Assembly: GCA_036794395.1 (NCBI GenBank)
Contig: DAIRGS010000020.1
Location: 1-42,258 of the forward strand
Reading direction: 5' to 3'
DNA: 42,258 nt
From: DASXMX01 sp036794395
Lineage (GTDB): Bacteria; Planctomycetota; Phycisphaerae; Tepidisphaerales; Tepidisphaeraceae
The notes below the pieces were generated by a model. That model ran no database searches. It was not told the DNA's origin and saw nothing but the letters and a program-made list of their open reading frames with translations. Both the position numbers and the translations under genes were made by a program. Of this stretch, positions 18,614 through 26,324 are shown in pieces (within the stretch, counting starts at the first letter, position 1; the number at the start of each line of letters is the position of its first letter).

Positions 18614-19628
18614 TTCCGTTCAGTAGGTTACACCCTTTGAGATTTGCGCCATCAAACAGCGCCCCGTGTAAATCCGCCCCAGCCAACTCAGCATCCGTCA
18701 GATCCGCGCCACGAAAATCCGCGCCCCGCAGTTTGGTTTCGCTCAACATTGCACCTTGAAACACCGCATTCCGAAAATTCGGCGACTCCATGTCGCATGA
18801 AGTCAGCATGCTTTCCGATATATCCGCCCCCTCGAAGTCGGGCGATGCCAGTCCGCCATCCGGCTGAATCTTCGAACCCTTGAATTTGCCGCCCCTGAAA
18901 TTGACGCCGCTCGACATCTTGCTCGAAGGGTGACGGTGCGTCCCCATGTATAAGCGTCCCCAGAACACCAAGCCCGGCATCTCTGACTCACTCAGATCGA
19001 GTCCGTCAATTGCTCCGTGAAAAGTCACGTTGGCGAGCTTCGCTTTCACAAACCAGCTTCCAGTGACCGCTTCAAAATGAACTGTCTCACCTTTAGCATG
19101 GCTGAAATCGCAGCCGCTAGCCGTCGAAAAAAACGTGTCGTGCAACGTCGCGCCAATAAAACTGCACGCATCAAACGCCACATCGCCAAATCGAAAGCCC
19201 GTTAGGTCCAAGCCGTCAAACCGCTCACCCCTGATTGTCCGCCGCGGCGGCGTCTTCGAATAGGATCCCCTCCGCAAACCCGTGAATATCCCAAAGATTT
19301 CCGCACCTTCCGTGCCGCTCCGAATTAAAGCTACAATTTCCTCGTCAGTCGGCTCATACGCTTTCTCGAACCCTTCAGCATCCGACGTCTGAATCCCCGC
19401 TCCCTTCGCATTCAACTTCCGCGCCTCCGCCTGGATGGTTTTTCCCGCCGTCAGATCCCGAATTACCAGGATATCCGCCGACGCATCCAGATCTTCGAGA
19501 ATTGTTCCGCCGTGCGCCTTAGCCAGCAGTTCCAACCGCTCGCGCTGCCCCCACTCGAACCGGCCATTGAACACAATCTTCTTCCCCGCCAACCGATTCA
19601 AGACTCCGACCTTTTTCTGCTTCGCCAC
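18450..19628 (-). CDS. BRCT domain plus pentapeptide-repeat protein with out-of-frame tail
   Basis: The frame encodes 392 residues. Residues 7-85 form a BRCT domain like that of NAD-dependent DNA ligase (LAGKKIVFNGRFEW...AKAHGGTILEDLDASADILV). Residues about 130-340 are pentapeptide repeats (A(D/N)LxG: GADFRGADLTDAELAGADLHGALFDGANLKG), forming a right-handed helix of unknown partner. From about residue 339 the sequence becomes Arg/Gly-rich and uncharacteristic because it overlaps the DUF5682-like frame. The natural end was probably near 18614, and a fusion or frameshift removed the stop. Role uncertain; protein-protein binding is likely. Confidence 0.75.
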   Translation of the reverse strand: MAKQKKVGVLNRLAGKKIVFNGRFEWGQRERLELLAKAHGGTILEDLDASADILVIRDLTAGKTIQAEARKLNAKGAGIQTSDAEGFEKAYEPTDEEIVALIRSGTEGAEIFGIFTGLRRGSYSKTPPRRTIRGERFDGLDLTGFRFGDVAFDACSFIGATLHDTFFSTASGCDFSHAKGETVHFEAVTGSWFVKAKLANVTFHGAIDGLDLSESEMPGLVFWGRLYMGTHRHPSSKMSSGVNFRGGKFKGSKIQPDGGLASPDFEGADISESMLTSCDMESPNFRNAVFQGAMLSETKLRGADFRGADLTDAELAGADLHGALFDGANLKGCNLLNGNAQAQARCDRRRTDGLRARAGGSADPCRRFSQRRTAGFEDSDPVRREGPRGGGG

Positions 19629-19656
19629 GACTCATCCCTCCATGGAAATGCCCGGC

Positions 19657-20085
19657 TCAGCCCACGCGCTTGCTCATCCTCATATGTGGCCCCGCCGTTG
19701 GAATCTCAAACGCTTCGGACTCAATCCGCCACCCCATCCTTTCATAAAACGCCGCCGCCGGCACGCGCGCATTACACCACAACTGCCGGGCGCCAGAATC
19801 CGAAATATCTTCTTCCAAAAACTCGATCAGAGCCTTTCCCACTCCGCGCCCCCGCCCACCGTCGGCAACCGCCATCCCGCGAAGTTGCCACGCCGGGCCT
19901 CCCTCCCACTGACTGGAATGGAGCGTCACACAGCCTACCAGCCTGTCATCTTCATAGGCGCCGTAATGTCGGGCGGTGGGTTTGTCATCGCCGGGGAAGA
20001 TGGCCGTTTCGCGAGACAGGCCGGCGCGCAGGACCTTGTGCCGCAAATCCACCACCTGCTCTCCACTGACGCGTCGAATCAGCAT
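19657..20085 (-). CDS. GNAT family N-acetyltransferase
   Basis: Starting at ATG 20085, 142 residues. The acetyl-CoA binding motif A is clear (WQLRGMAVADGGRGRGVGKALIEFLE, with the R/Q-x-x-G-x-G/A pattern), followed by the motif B helix (AAAFYERMGWR). GNAT enzymes transfer acetyl from acetyl-CoA to an amine. The substrate cannot be told. A TTG start 13 codons upstream is possible. Confidence 0.88.
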   Translation of the reverse strand: MLIRRVSGEQVVDLRHKVLRAGLSRETAIFPGDDKPTARHYGAYEDDRLVGCVTLHSSQWEGGPAWQLRGMAVADGGRGRGVGKALIEFLEEDISDSGARQLWCNARVPAAAFYERMGWRIESEAFEIPTAGPHMRMSKRVG

Positions 20086-20232
20086 TGCGCCGCTAAAAAT
20101 CGCCTCCCGACGCGGTCTCGTCAAATTTCGTTCCGTTGTTAGGCGTCAATTTGTAAAGCCATGCGGCACAACGGTTGGCGCGACGTTATATTAGTTGTAC
20201 CGCCTTATACATTCGCCGTAGCCGATTTTAGT

Positions 20233-20238
20233 TATACT
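20233..20238 (+). promoter_or_regulatory. Candidate -10 box for the YuaF/flotillin genes
   Basis: TATACT lies 51 bases upstream of the YuaF/NfeD-like gene. No clear -35 box is seen. The region 20086-20288 is otherwise AT-rich without an open frame. Confidence 0.3.
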
Positions 20239-20288
20239 ACGGCCTCGCAATTCGAGACGATTGCCCTCTTGAGGAAAGGAGGGTTGTC

Positions 20289-21083
20289 ATGACCGCACAA
20301 TGGCTACTTAACTGGTGGAACCTGATCTTCCTGCTGCCCTTTGGGCTGGCGCTGCTTTATCTCGGCTTGTATACGACAAGCGGGATTACGTTTGGCGACG
20401 CCGACGCGGACATGGACGCGGATGGCGACCTGGGCGCGGATGTGGACGGCGATATCGATCACGATCTGGATGCAGATGGTGATGTCGATCACGATGTGGA
20501 CGCGGATCATGATGTAGATGGAGACGCTGACGGAGATCACGACGCGGGCTCGCACGATGGCGACGCGAGTCGAGGGATTGATACGCCGGTTCATCTGGCG
20601 GTTTTGAATTGGATGGGTGTGGGGCGCGTGCCGGTCAGCATTGTGCTGATGGTGCTGTTGTTGACCTGGGGCGTGGCGGGATTTTTGAGCAACGCCGCGT
20701 TGCAAGAACGCGGGCAGGCGGCCGCGCTGATTTCGATTCCGGTGGCGCTGATTTTGAGCGTGCTGATCACACACACGGTGAGCGCGGCGATCGGGCGGTA
20801 TTTGCCGCTCTATGAAACATCGGCTCGACGGCGGCATGCGTTGCTCGGGTTGGTGGGTGAGGCCATGCTGCCGATCGACGAGCGATTTGGGATGGTGAGC
20901 GTGCGAGACGCCACCGGCGACCTGTACCAGGTTGCTTGCCGGGCGCAGGCCGGTAGTCAGGTGATTGCCAAAGGGTCCAAAGTACAACTGGTTTCATACA
21001 ACGCTAAAGAAAGCCTGTTCTACGTGGTAGGCGCTGGCGCCGAAGAATCGGCGTCGGCCTTGCCGCGGCTCGGGCGAAAGTGA
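20289..21083 (+). CDS. YuaF/NfeD-like membrane protein with Asp-rich repeat
   Basis: The 264-residue protein is preceded by GGAGGG. It has a membrane helix at 9-30, an extracytoplasmic strongly acidic stretch at 36-93 built of D-x-D/A-D-G-D/H units, helices at about 114-135 and 143-168, and a C-terminal OB-fold-like domain (GLVGEAMLPIDERFGMVSVRDATGDLYQVAC...). YuaF/NfeD proteins pair with flotillins, and the flotillin-like gene follows directly. The acidic repeat resembles calcium-binding DxDxD arrays, which I infer might bind Ca2+ or other cations; this part is unusual for the family. Confidence 0.8.
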   Translation: MTAQWLLNWWNLIFLLPFGLALLYLGLYTTSGITFGDADADMDADGDLGADVDGDIDHDLDADGDVDHDVDADHDVDGDADGDHDAGSHDGDASRGIDTPVHLAVLNWMGVGRVPVSIVLMVLLLTWGVAGFLSNAALQERGQAAALISIPVALILSVLITHTVSAAIGRYLPLYETSARRRHALLGLVGEAMLPIDERFGMVSVRDATGDLYQVACRAQAGSQVIAKGSKVQLVSYNAKESLFYVVGAGAEESASALPRLGRK

Positions 21084-21091
21084 GGAATGTC

Positions 21092-22966
21092 ATGTTCGTA
21101 CTGGTTATTTTCTTTCTGGTCGGCTGCGGGCTCATGATCGCGCCGTGGTTCCCCAATGTAATGGCGGGAGCATCGGTGACGCAGAGGGCGATACCGACGG
21201 TTGTCGGCCTGATGCTGGTGGTGGTTGTGGCGGTGTTGACCATGATCGCCAAGCTTTATCGCAAGGCGTCGGCGAACATGGCGTTTGTCCGGACGGGCAT
21301 GGGTGGCGTGAGAGTTGTTCGAGATGGCGGCACGATTGTGCTTCCGGTTATTCATCACATCACGCCGGTCTCGCTGGAGACGATGCGGCTGAACGTCGAG
21401 AGGCGCGGCCCGCACGCGTTGATTACACGGGATAATTTGCGGGTGGATCTATCGGCGGAGTTTTACATCAAGGTAGAGCCGAATTCGGATCACATACTCC
21501 AAGCCGCTCGATCGCTGGGTGGACGGAATATCCAGGCGGATGCGGTGAGCGAATTGGTGCAGGAGAAGCTTGTTAGTGCGCTGCGTACGGTGGCGGCGAC
21601 CAAGGAGCTTGTTGAGCTGCACGCCAAGCGGGATGAATTTGCCGCGGCGGTGCAGGAGATCATTCAGCACGATCTGGCGAGCAACGGCTTAACGCTGGAA
21701 TCGGTGACGATTTCTTCACTGGACCAGACCGATCCTTCGCAGCTTCAGGATAAGAACGTGTTTGATGCGCAAGGCTTGCGGAAGATCGCGGAGATTACAT
21801 CCAAGGCGAGGGTCGAGCGGAACCAGATCGAGCGCGAAGCCGAGCGGCAGGTGGTCGAGAAAAACGTTTTCACGACCAAGAAAGTGCTGGATCTTCAGCG
21901 CGACCAGGCGGAGTTTGAGGCCGAGCAGAAGATGAGGGTGGCGAACGTGCGGGCGGGGCGCGATCGCGAGGTACAGGAATTTAGGATCGCGCAGGATGAA
22001 GCAATTTCGCGGCGCGACATTGAGAAGATGAAGAACATCGAGACCAGCGAAGTGGAACGCACGCTGGCGGTGGAGCAGGCGCAAGTTGCCAGGAAAGTGG
22101 CACTGATTGGGAAGATTCGCGAGCAGGAGACCGCGGAAATCCTTAAGAAGCAGACGATTGAGGTGGCGGAACGGAATAAGGAAGTAGCGGTTGCCGAGAA
22201 GGAAAGAGAGCGCGCCGAGGCGCAGGCGGCGGTGCTCAACGCCGAATCGGAACGTGAAGCTGCCAAGCAGAAGGTGATGACCGTTACGGTGACCAGTGAA
22301 GCCGATCGCGAGGCGGCAAAGCAGCTGATCGCGGCCAAGCAGGTGATCGAGCAAAACAAGCTTCGCGAGCAGACGGCTGCCGACGTCTCGGCTTATATGT
22401 CGGTGCGAAAAGCCGAAGCGGAGCGCGAGTCCGCCGAGGCCCAGTACCAGGCGAAGCTGCGGCTGGCCGAAGCGGGCGCACAAGCGCAGACCAAGCAGGC
22501 CGAGGGTGATCGGGCGGTGAAGATGGTGGACGTGACGATTGGCCGTGAGTTGGTCAGCGTAGAGCAGGCGCGGGTTGAAGTGGAACGGCAGAGCCTTGCC
22601 AACAAGCAGGAATTCGAAGGGGCGGCCCTTCAGTTCGAGCTTGAGAAACTGCGGATCGCGGCGGAGAAGGAAGTACGGATTGCCGCGGCCCAGGCGATGG
22701 GCGCGATGCTGGCCAAGGCGCAGATGCAGATCTTCGGCGACCCGACGACGATGGCTACGATGGCGCAGCAGTTCATGGCCGCGGCGGGGTTGGGTGTGGC
22801 GACGGAGGGGTTGCTCAAGACGATGCCGGCCCAGGGGCAGGAGATTTTGAGGAAGGTGGTGGGCGCGGTGGCTTCGTCGTTTCAGCCCAAGGCGGATAAC
22901 GGGCATTCGCCGCAAGTTGGATTGAATGCACCGGCAGATGTGCAGAAGCCGGCTCCGCGGGTGTAA
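21092..22966 (+). CDS. Flotillin-like SPFH/band-7 protein
   Basis: The chosen start is ATG 21092 (GAGG upstream, 624 residues). A GTG at 21080 overlapping the previous stop is an alternative. Two N-terminal membrane segments (about 1-18 and 33-56) are followed by the SPFH domain (about 60-215) and a very long charged coiled coil rich in A, E, K, R and Q (about 220-540). The C-terminus has a Gly/Ala/Met stretch. Flotillins organise membrane microdomains and are often co-transcribed with NfeD-type proteins, as here. YqiK-type long flotillins match this layout best. Confidence 0.88.
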   Translation: MFVLVIFFLVGCGLMIAPWFPNVMAGASVTQRAIPTVVGLMLVVVVAVLTMIAKLYRKASANMAFVRTGMGGVRVVRDGGTIVLPVIHHITPVSLETMRLNVERRGPHALITRDNLRVDLSAEFYIKVEPNSDHILQAARSLGGRNIQADAVSELVQEKLVSALRTVAATKELVELHAKRDEFAAAVQEIIQHDLASNGLTLESVTISSLDQTDPSQLQDKNVFDAQGLRKIAEITSKARVERNQIEREAERQVVEKNVFTTKKVLDLQRDQAEFEAEQKMRVANVRAGRDREVQEFRIAQDEAISRRDIEKMKNIETSEVERTLAVEQAQVARKVALIGKIREQETAEILKKQTIEVAERNKEVAVAEKERERAEAQAAVLNAESEREAAKQKVMTVTVTSEADREAAKQLIAAKQVIEQNKLREQTAADVSAYMSVRKAEAERESAEAQYQAKLRLAEAGAQAQTKQAEGDRAVKMVDVTIGRELVSVEQARVEVERQSLANKQEFEGAALQFELEKLRIAAEKEVRIAAAQAMGAMLAKAQMQIFGDPTTMATMAQQFMAAAGLGVATEGLLKTMPAQGQEILRKVVGAVASSFQPKADNGHSPQVGLNAPADVQKPAPRV

Positions 22967-22983
22967 TGTCTTGACGTAAGTTA

Positions 22984-23018
22984 TCACCCCCGCCCGCCCT
23001 AACCGGCGAGCGCGGGTT
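22984..23018 (+). terminator. Imperfect hairpin with T-run after the flotillin gene
   Basis: CCCGC...GCGGG pairs around an inner CCGCC/CGGCG-like stem and is followed by TTTT. It lies between the flotillin-like gene and the channel gene, so it may partly end transcription before the channel gene. Confidence 0.4.
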
Positions 23019-23032
23019 TTGGAGAGATGGCC

Positions 23033-23476
23033 ATGACACTGAAACAGCAACTTGAACAAGGGCTGGGAGCGTTCGGCATCAAAATCCCGGAGAACTTTCC
23101 GATCGACCAATGGGCAGCCAACTTGGGAAACAGCCCAGCTCGCAATACCGCTGCGGTCGTTGCCCTGTCGAGCATGCTCTTCTATGCCGCAGAGCGCGAT
23201 CACAATCCGAAAGTGAATGATGTGTTTGATGCGTCGATTTACTGTTCGACGTGTTTGTCGGTGGGATATGGGGATATTTTCGCCAAGACGCCCCTGGGAA
23301 AACTGATTGGCACGGCGCTGATGACGATTGGGCCCGCGCTGAGCGGTGCGACGATGGATGGGCCACGGGATGACAAGCGGGAGCAGCTTCAGGAGCAGAT
23401 GCTGACGACGTTGAGGGAGATTTTGGGGCGGTTGCCGGTACAGGGGGCAGTGGAAACAACGGGCGAATCGAAATAA
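23033..23476 (+). CDS. Two-helix ion channel protein (potassium-channel-like)
   Basis: Starting at ATG 23033 (GGAGAG six bases upstream) the protein has 147 residues. A helix at about 38-52 (TAAVVALSSMLFYAA) is followed by a pore loop with the filter-like motif STCLSVGYGD (compare TxxTVGYGD of K+ channels), then a second helix (LGKLIGTALMTIGPAL) and a short cytoplasmic tail. This is the minimal pore module of the Ion_trans_2 family. Cation selectivity is inferred from GYGD. It has the same orientation as the YuaF/flotillin pair and is convergent with the Ro-associated gene to its right. Confidence 0.75.
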   Translation: MTLKQQLEQGLGAFGIKIPENFPIDQWAANLGNSPARNTAAVVALSSMLFYAAERDHNPKVNDVFDASIYCSTCLSVGYGDIFAKTPLGKLIGTALMTIGPALSGATMDGPRDDKREQLQEQMLTTLREILGRLPVQGAVETTGESK

Positions 23477-23523
23477 TCGGCGCTCCGGTTTGTTTCCGAA
23501 CAGCGTGACGAGACTGGAACGCT

Positions 23524-23946
23524 TTACACGTTGAAGTTTCGGAGCCCATCGGTATCCAGCCGATTTCCCTTAGCAACGAAACAGACGCCTACAGAGTGAA
23601 CGCCAGGATCGAATTCGCGTTCATCCAACTCCTTAATTCGGCGTGTGGTGAAACCGGAGGAGGCTCCGGTATCCACAACTTGGCCTCGCGGAAACAACGA
23701 CAGGTATTCCATCCGCTCGGAGTTTGTCGCTTCGCGGCAGCACAGCGCGACCGCGGTAGACAGCGGGCGGAAGACGCCCCAGCCTTCGAATGAGGGAGGA
23801 ACGATCATCATCGAACACCACGTACCGGCGAGGCGAACGATAACGGCGCGGCCGGGCGTGACGGGGGCGAGGAATTCGCTGGAGAGGAGGGCCGTCTGAG
23901 AACGGGCGAGCTCGATGAGGGCGTTGTTGAATGAGTTGGGGATCAT
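23524..23946 (-). CDS. Unknown protein downstream of the Ro-like gene
   Basis: Starting at ATG 23946 with GGAGG seven bases upstream, 140 residues. No signal peptide or membrane segment. The composition is that of a small globular alpha/beta protein (MIPNSFNNALIELARSQTALL..., VRLAGTWCSMMIVPPSFEGWGVFRPLSTAVALCCREA..., a charged stretch IKELDEREFDPGVHSVGVCFV). It is the last gene of the minus-strand unit that starts with the tRNA array, 226 bases after the TROVE stop. I do not recognise the family. Its position suggests a partner of the Ro-like protein or its RNAs. Confidence 0.65.
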   Translation of the reverse strand: MIPNSFNNALIELARSQTALLSSEFLAPVTPGRAVIVRLAGTWCSMMIVPPSFEGWGVFRPLSTAVALCCREATNSERMEYLSLFPRGQVVDTGASSGFTTRRIKELDEREFDPGVHSVGVCFVAKGNRLDTDGLRNFNV

Positions 23947-23979
23947 AATCAGTCCTCCGTTTACGGGAGCGGCCATGTT

Positions 23980-24047
23980 TGGCGCGGTCGCTTGAGCGAC
24001 CCTGTTTTTTCAGATTCGAAGACATGGTCGCTGAAGCGACCACGCCA
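23980..24047. repeat. Palindromic element with two GGTCGC hairpins
   Basis: The arms (TGGCGCGGTCGC... and ...GCGACCACGCCA) are inverted copies, and each arm itself folds (GGTCGC TTGA GCGACC; GGTCGC TGAA GCGACC). It lies between the 140-residue gene and the Ro-like gene. It has the same design as other repeats in this window. Confidence 0.7.
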
Positions 24048-24119
24048 ACGGATGCGACATTGGACGTCGCAAACACTCACGACAGGCTGGTCGTTTCACG
24101 GCGCACTTCCTTTCACATC

Positions 24120-24153
24120 GGGCGGCGCAGGATCGTGACATCCCGCGCCGCCC
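24120..24153 (-). other. Strong intra-operon stem-loop after the Ro-like gene
   Basis: GGGCGGCGC (24120-24128) pairs perfectly with 24145-24153, and an inner GGAT/ATCC pair extends it; loop CGTGAC. It begins 19 bases past the TROVE stop. No T-run follows on the minus strand, so it could be an mRNA processing or 3'-end-stabilising structure. Just downstream an AAAGGAAG motif precedes a GTG-started frame of about 30 codons (near 24098) of unknown meaning. Confidence 0.55.
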
Positions 24154-24172
24154 GCGAACTCTAAAAGACCGA

Positions 24173-25840
24173 CTACGCCGACTTCCGCTTCGGCAGCGGG
24201 TAGTCGAGGATCTCCAGGAGCAATTCGAGCTTGCTCGGCTTGCTCAGGAGCGGGATCAGGTTCGGCAGCGCGTAGTAGTCGCCGGCGAACTGGAACACAT
24301 CGAGCGGGATACCTGCTGCCCGGCACTGGGTTTCAATGCCGGTCGAGCTGTTGGGCACACGCACGACGCAGATGCCCGGGTCGGCCTTGACCGTTTCGCG
24401 GTACCGGGCCAACGCGTTGGCGAACAAGGGCGGCGTGTTCTCACCCTCGTCGGTGACCAGGATGATCTGCTCGACGTATTGACCCTTGAGGCGCATGGCT
24501 TCCAGGGCGACGCCGCACGACGTATTGCCGCCGGCGTTGACGCCGTTCAGGGCCTTTTCCCACGATGCCAGGTCATTGCCCGCACGCTCGATCGGGAAGG
24601 CCATGGAGTCGAAGGCGTAGACGAACAGCTCGCGCTCGCACACCGCCGAGATCATGGCGCCGATGCGCTTGCCTAGTTCGATGGCCAAAGACATCGAGCC
24701 GGACTTGTCGATGAGCAGTGCCGTGGAACGCTTGATGCGACCCTTGGCCTTGATCTGCGCATCGGTGACCGCCTCGAGCTTTTCCTTCATCGCGGCCGAA
24801 ACCGCGGCGCCGGCCGCCTCGAAAGCCTTGCCCGCCTTGAACGCGCTGACGCGGGGGGCGGACTTGGCTTCGTCGAGCTTGCGCTCGATGAGGGCCTTGA
24901 GCCGGGCATCCTTCATCGCGCCGCGCCTGGTGAGCGAAGCGACGTTGTTGATGACCTCCTGCGGGCTCATGCTCTCGATCAACGCCTTCAAAACTTCCGG
25001 CGTCATCTGCTTGACCACCGTGGCCGCGACGCGATACGGGATCGCGTTTTCGACGATCGCCTGCGCGTTGGGCGTTGCCGCCTTGGCGAGCTGGTTCAGG
25101 GCGAACAGCCGGCTGTCACGCGGCGGATCGCGATCGAACAGAATCCGCTGGGCGCGCTGGCCGGGCTTCACGTGGTTCAGGGCATACAGACGCTTCATTG
25201 CCTTGCGGGCGACGAGGACGCTGCCATCGAACCACTCGAAATCCGCTTCACGCTCGCGCAGGTAGCGGACGATTTCGGTCCGCAACGATCGCGGCGGGTT
25301 GCGGAACAGGCCGAACGCATCGGTGACGAGCTTGACATCGGGCTCGAACACCGGGGCCGGGGGCACGACAAAGTCGAAACGCTCGGGCGGAGCAACGGTT
25401 CCCGTGACGAGGCGCGCGACGCGCGTCAAGACGCCGGGCTTGGGCTCGAGGCGGTACTTCACCTTCGGCGAGTCCTGCGTCTTGGCGGCAGTCTTGCTCG
25501 GGCGCTTCGTGACCTTGCGGGTCGTCTTGCGACCATGAACGAAGTCGAGCACGCGCGCGACTTCGTACGGCGGAAGCTGACGCAGCAGCGCCAGGCCCGT
25601 ATCGCGATGGCCCGGGAAATCGCTGAGGACGAGCGTCACGACGAACATTTCCTTGTGGTCGCGGACGTCGCCCTTGGCGAAGTACCAGGCTGCGAGCCGG
25701 ACGTAGAACCGCGGATCGGTGCGAACCATCTCGGCGTGAACCGGGTGGATCTGGTCGAGCTTGCGGTGCGGCGTCGTCAGCAGCGTGTTAAGCAGCCGCA
25801 GACGGAGGTCCTGTTCGTTATTGAGATGAATCTGCGTCAT
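24173..25840 (-). CDS. TROVE-domain Ro60-like RNA-binding protein with VWA domain
   Basis: Starting at ATG 25840 with AAAGGGG seven bases upstream, 555 residues. The N-terminal two thirds are helical and HEAT-like (about 10-370), as in Ro60/Rsr TROVE domains: residues 15-100 (LLNTLLTTP...FYVRLAAWYFAKGDVRDHKEMFVVTLVLSDFP) and 205-310 (RKAMKRLYALNHVKPG..., ALNQLAKAATP..., IPYRVAATVVKQMTPEVLKALIESMSPQEVINN). The VWA domain follows with an intact MIDAS (LLIDKSGSMS 376-384, GGNTSCG, VTDEGEN). Ro proteins form a ring that binds misfolded RNA ends and Y RNAs. Two Y-RNA-like genes end 33 bases upstream. A basic Lys/Thr/Arg linker (104-127) may also contact RNA. Name inferred from fold and motifs. Confidence 0.85.
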   Translation of the reverse strand: MTQIHLNNEQDLRLRLLNTLLTTPHRKLDQIHPVHAEMVRTDPRFYVRLAAWYFAKGDVRDHKEMFVVTLVLSDFPGHRDTGLALLRQLPPYEVARVLDFVHGRKTTRKVTKRPSKTAAKTQDSPKVKYRLEPKPGVLTRVARLVTGTVAPPERFDFVVPPAPVFEPDVKLVTDAFGLFRNPPRSLRTEIVRYLREREADFEWFDGSVLVARKAMKRLYALNHVKPGQRAQRILFDRDPPRDSRLFALNQLAKAATPNAQAIVENAIPYRVAATVVKQMTPEVLKALIESMSPQEVINNVASLTRRGAMKDARLKALIERKLDEAKSAPRVSAFKAGKAFEAAGAAVSAAMKEKLEAVTDAQIKAKGRIKRSTALLIDKSGSMSLAIELGKRIGAMISAVCERELFVYAFDSMAFPIERAGNDLASWEKALNGVNAGGNTSCGVALEAMRLKGQYVEQIILVTDEGENTPPLFANALARYRETVKADPGICVVRVPNSSTGIETQCRAAGIPLDVFQFAGDYYALPNLIPLLSKPSKLELLLEILDYPLPKRKSA

Positions 25841-25872
25841 GGGACACCCCTTTCGTTCAATCCGGCCGGCCG

Positions 25873-26040
25873 CCGGCGGATCGCGGTTCGCACGAGTCGC
25901 GAAAGCAGTTTCGCCACGGGAGCGACTTTCGAGGGTCAAAGCTCCCGATAGGATTCGAACCTATATCTCCGCGGCACAAGCCGCGGCGCGTTTACCAGTT
26001 TGTATGCTCGCATCGTTGGGTGCGGGCCGCACTCCGCCGG
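25873..26040 (-). ncRNA. Y-RNA-like RNA 1: tRNA-like module closed by a long interrupted stem
   Basis: The 5' end CCGGCGGA (26040-26033) pairs with TCCGCCGG (25880-25873). After a G/A mismatch the stem continues with U-G and GCGG/CCGC, then a CC/AA internal loop, then CGCAC/GTGCG (26024-26020 with 25893-25889). The enclosed part has a T-arm (ATAGG TTCGAAT CCTAT), a D-loop-like CATACAAACTGGTAAA and an anticodon-like hairpin CCGCGG CTTGTG CCGCGG. No matching 5' acceptor strand exists; CGGGAGC instead pairs with GCTCCCG just downstream. This is the bacterial Y RNA plan. The Ro-like gene starts 33 bases further on. Confidence 0.7.
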
Positions 26041-26072
26041 AGGGTAAGCCGGTTGTGGTCTCCGTTTGGTTC

Positions 26073-26216
26073 TCAGAATCACACGCGCGAGTCGGGAAAG
26101 CCGGCAACGTTGGTCTTGCGATGAGGGAATCGAACCCTCCTGACGGCCGGGCCGCTTGCTCAACCAGAGCTTTCGCGCGTTTGTATGCTCGCCGCGTGGG
26201 GCGCGTGTGATTCTGA
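26073..26216 (-). ncRNA. Y-RNA-like RNA 2: tRNA-like module closed by a perfect 16-bp stem
   Basis: TCAGAATCACACGCGC (26216-26201) is perfectly complementary to 26088-26073. Beyond the stem, GG and CC can pair across an AAA/GAA internal loop. Inside are CGAGCATACAAAC (also in RNA 1 and nowhere else in the array), a D-arm-like GCTC TGGTT GAGC, a short hairpin GCGG CCCGG CCGT in the anticodon position, and a T-arm GAGGG TTCGATT CCCTC. There is no acceptor stem. It lies 32 bases from RNA 1 and downstream of the 86-residue gene. It is not a decoding tRNA. Confidence 0.72.
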
Positions 26217-26285
26217 TTTCCGTTGTTGGTGGCTCGCACTTCATTGAGTCGTGCGGGCCGGGTTATTTATCACTTCAACTCGTTT

Positions 26286-26309
26286 GCACGGGATTGAAGC
26301 CCGTATCAC
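26286..26309. repeat. Single arm of the CACGGGCTT/AAGCCCGT repeat
   Basis: GCACGGGATTGAAGCCCGT plus ATCAC matches one arm of the element at 30138-30247. It folds into a short hairpin (ACGGG/CCCGT). It lies just after the 86-residue gene. Confidence 0.5.
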
Positions 26310-26324
26310 AACTTACTCGTTCAT

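Noticed and set aside
20304..23203. Long minus-strand frames opposite the YuaF and flotillin genes (227 and 495 codons)
   Set aside because: His/Arg/Leu-rich antisense of Asp- and coiled-coil-rich coding sequence; no support as proteins.
25873..26040. Calling RNA 1 a tRNA-His or tRNA-Thr from its TTGTG loop
   Set aside because: There is no 5' acceptor strand, the anticodon stem does not pair in canonical register, and a longer terminal stem explains the ends better.
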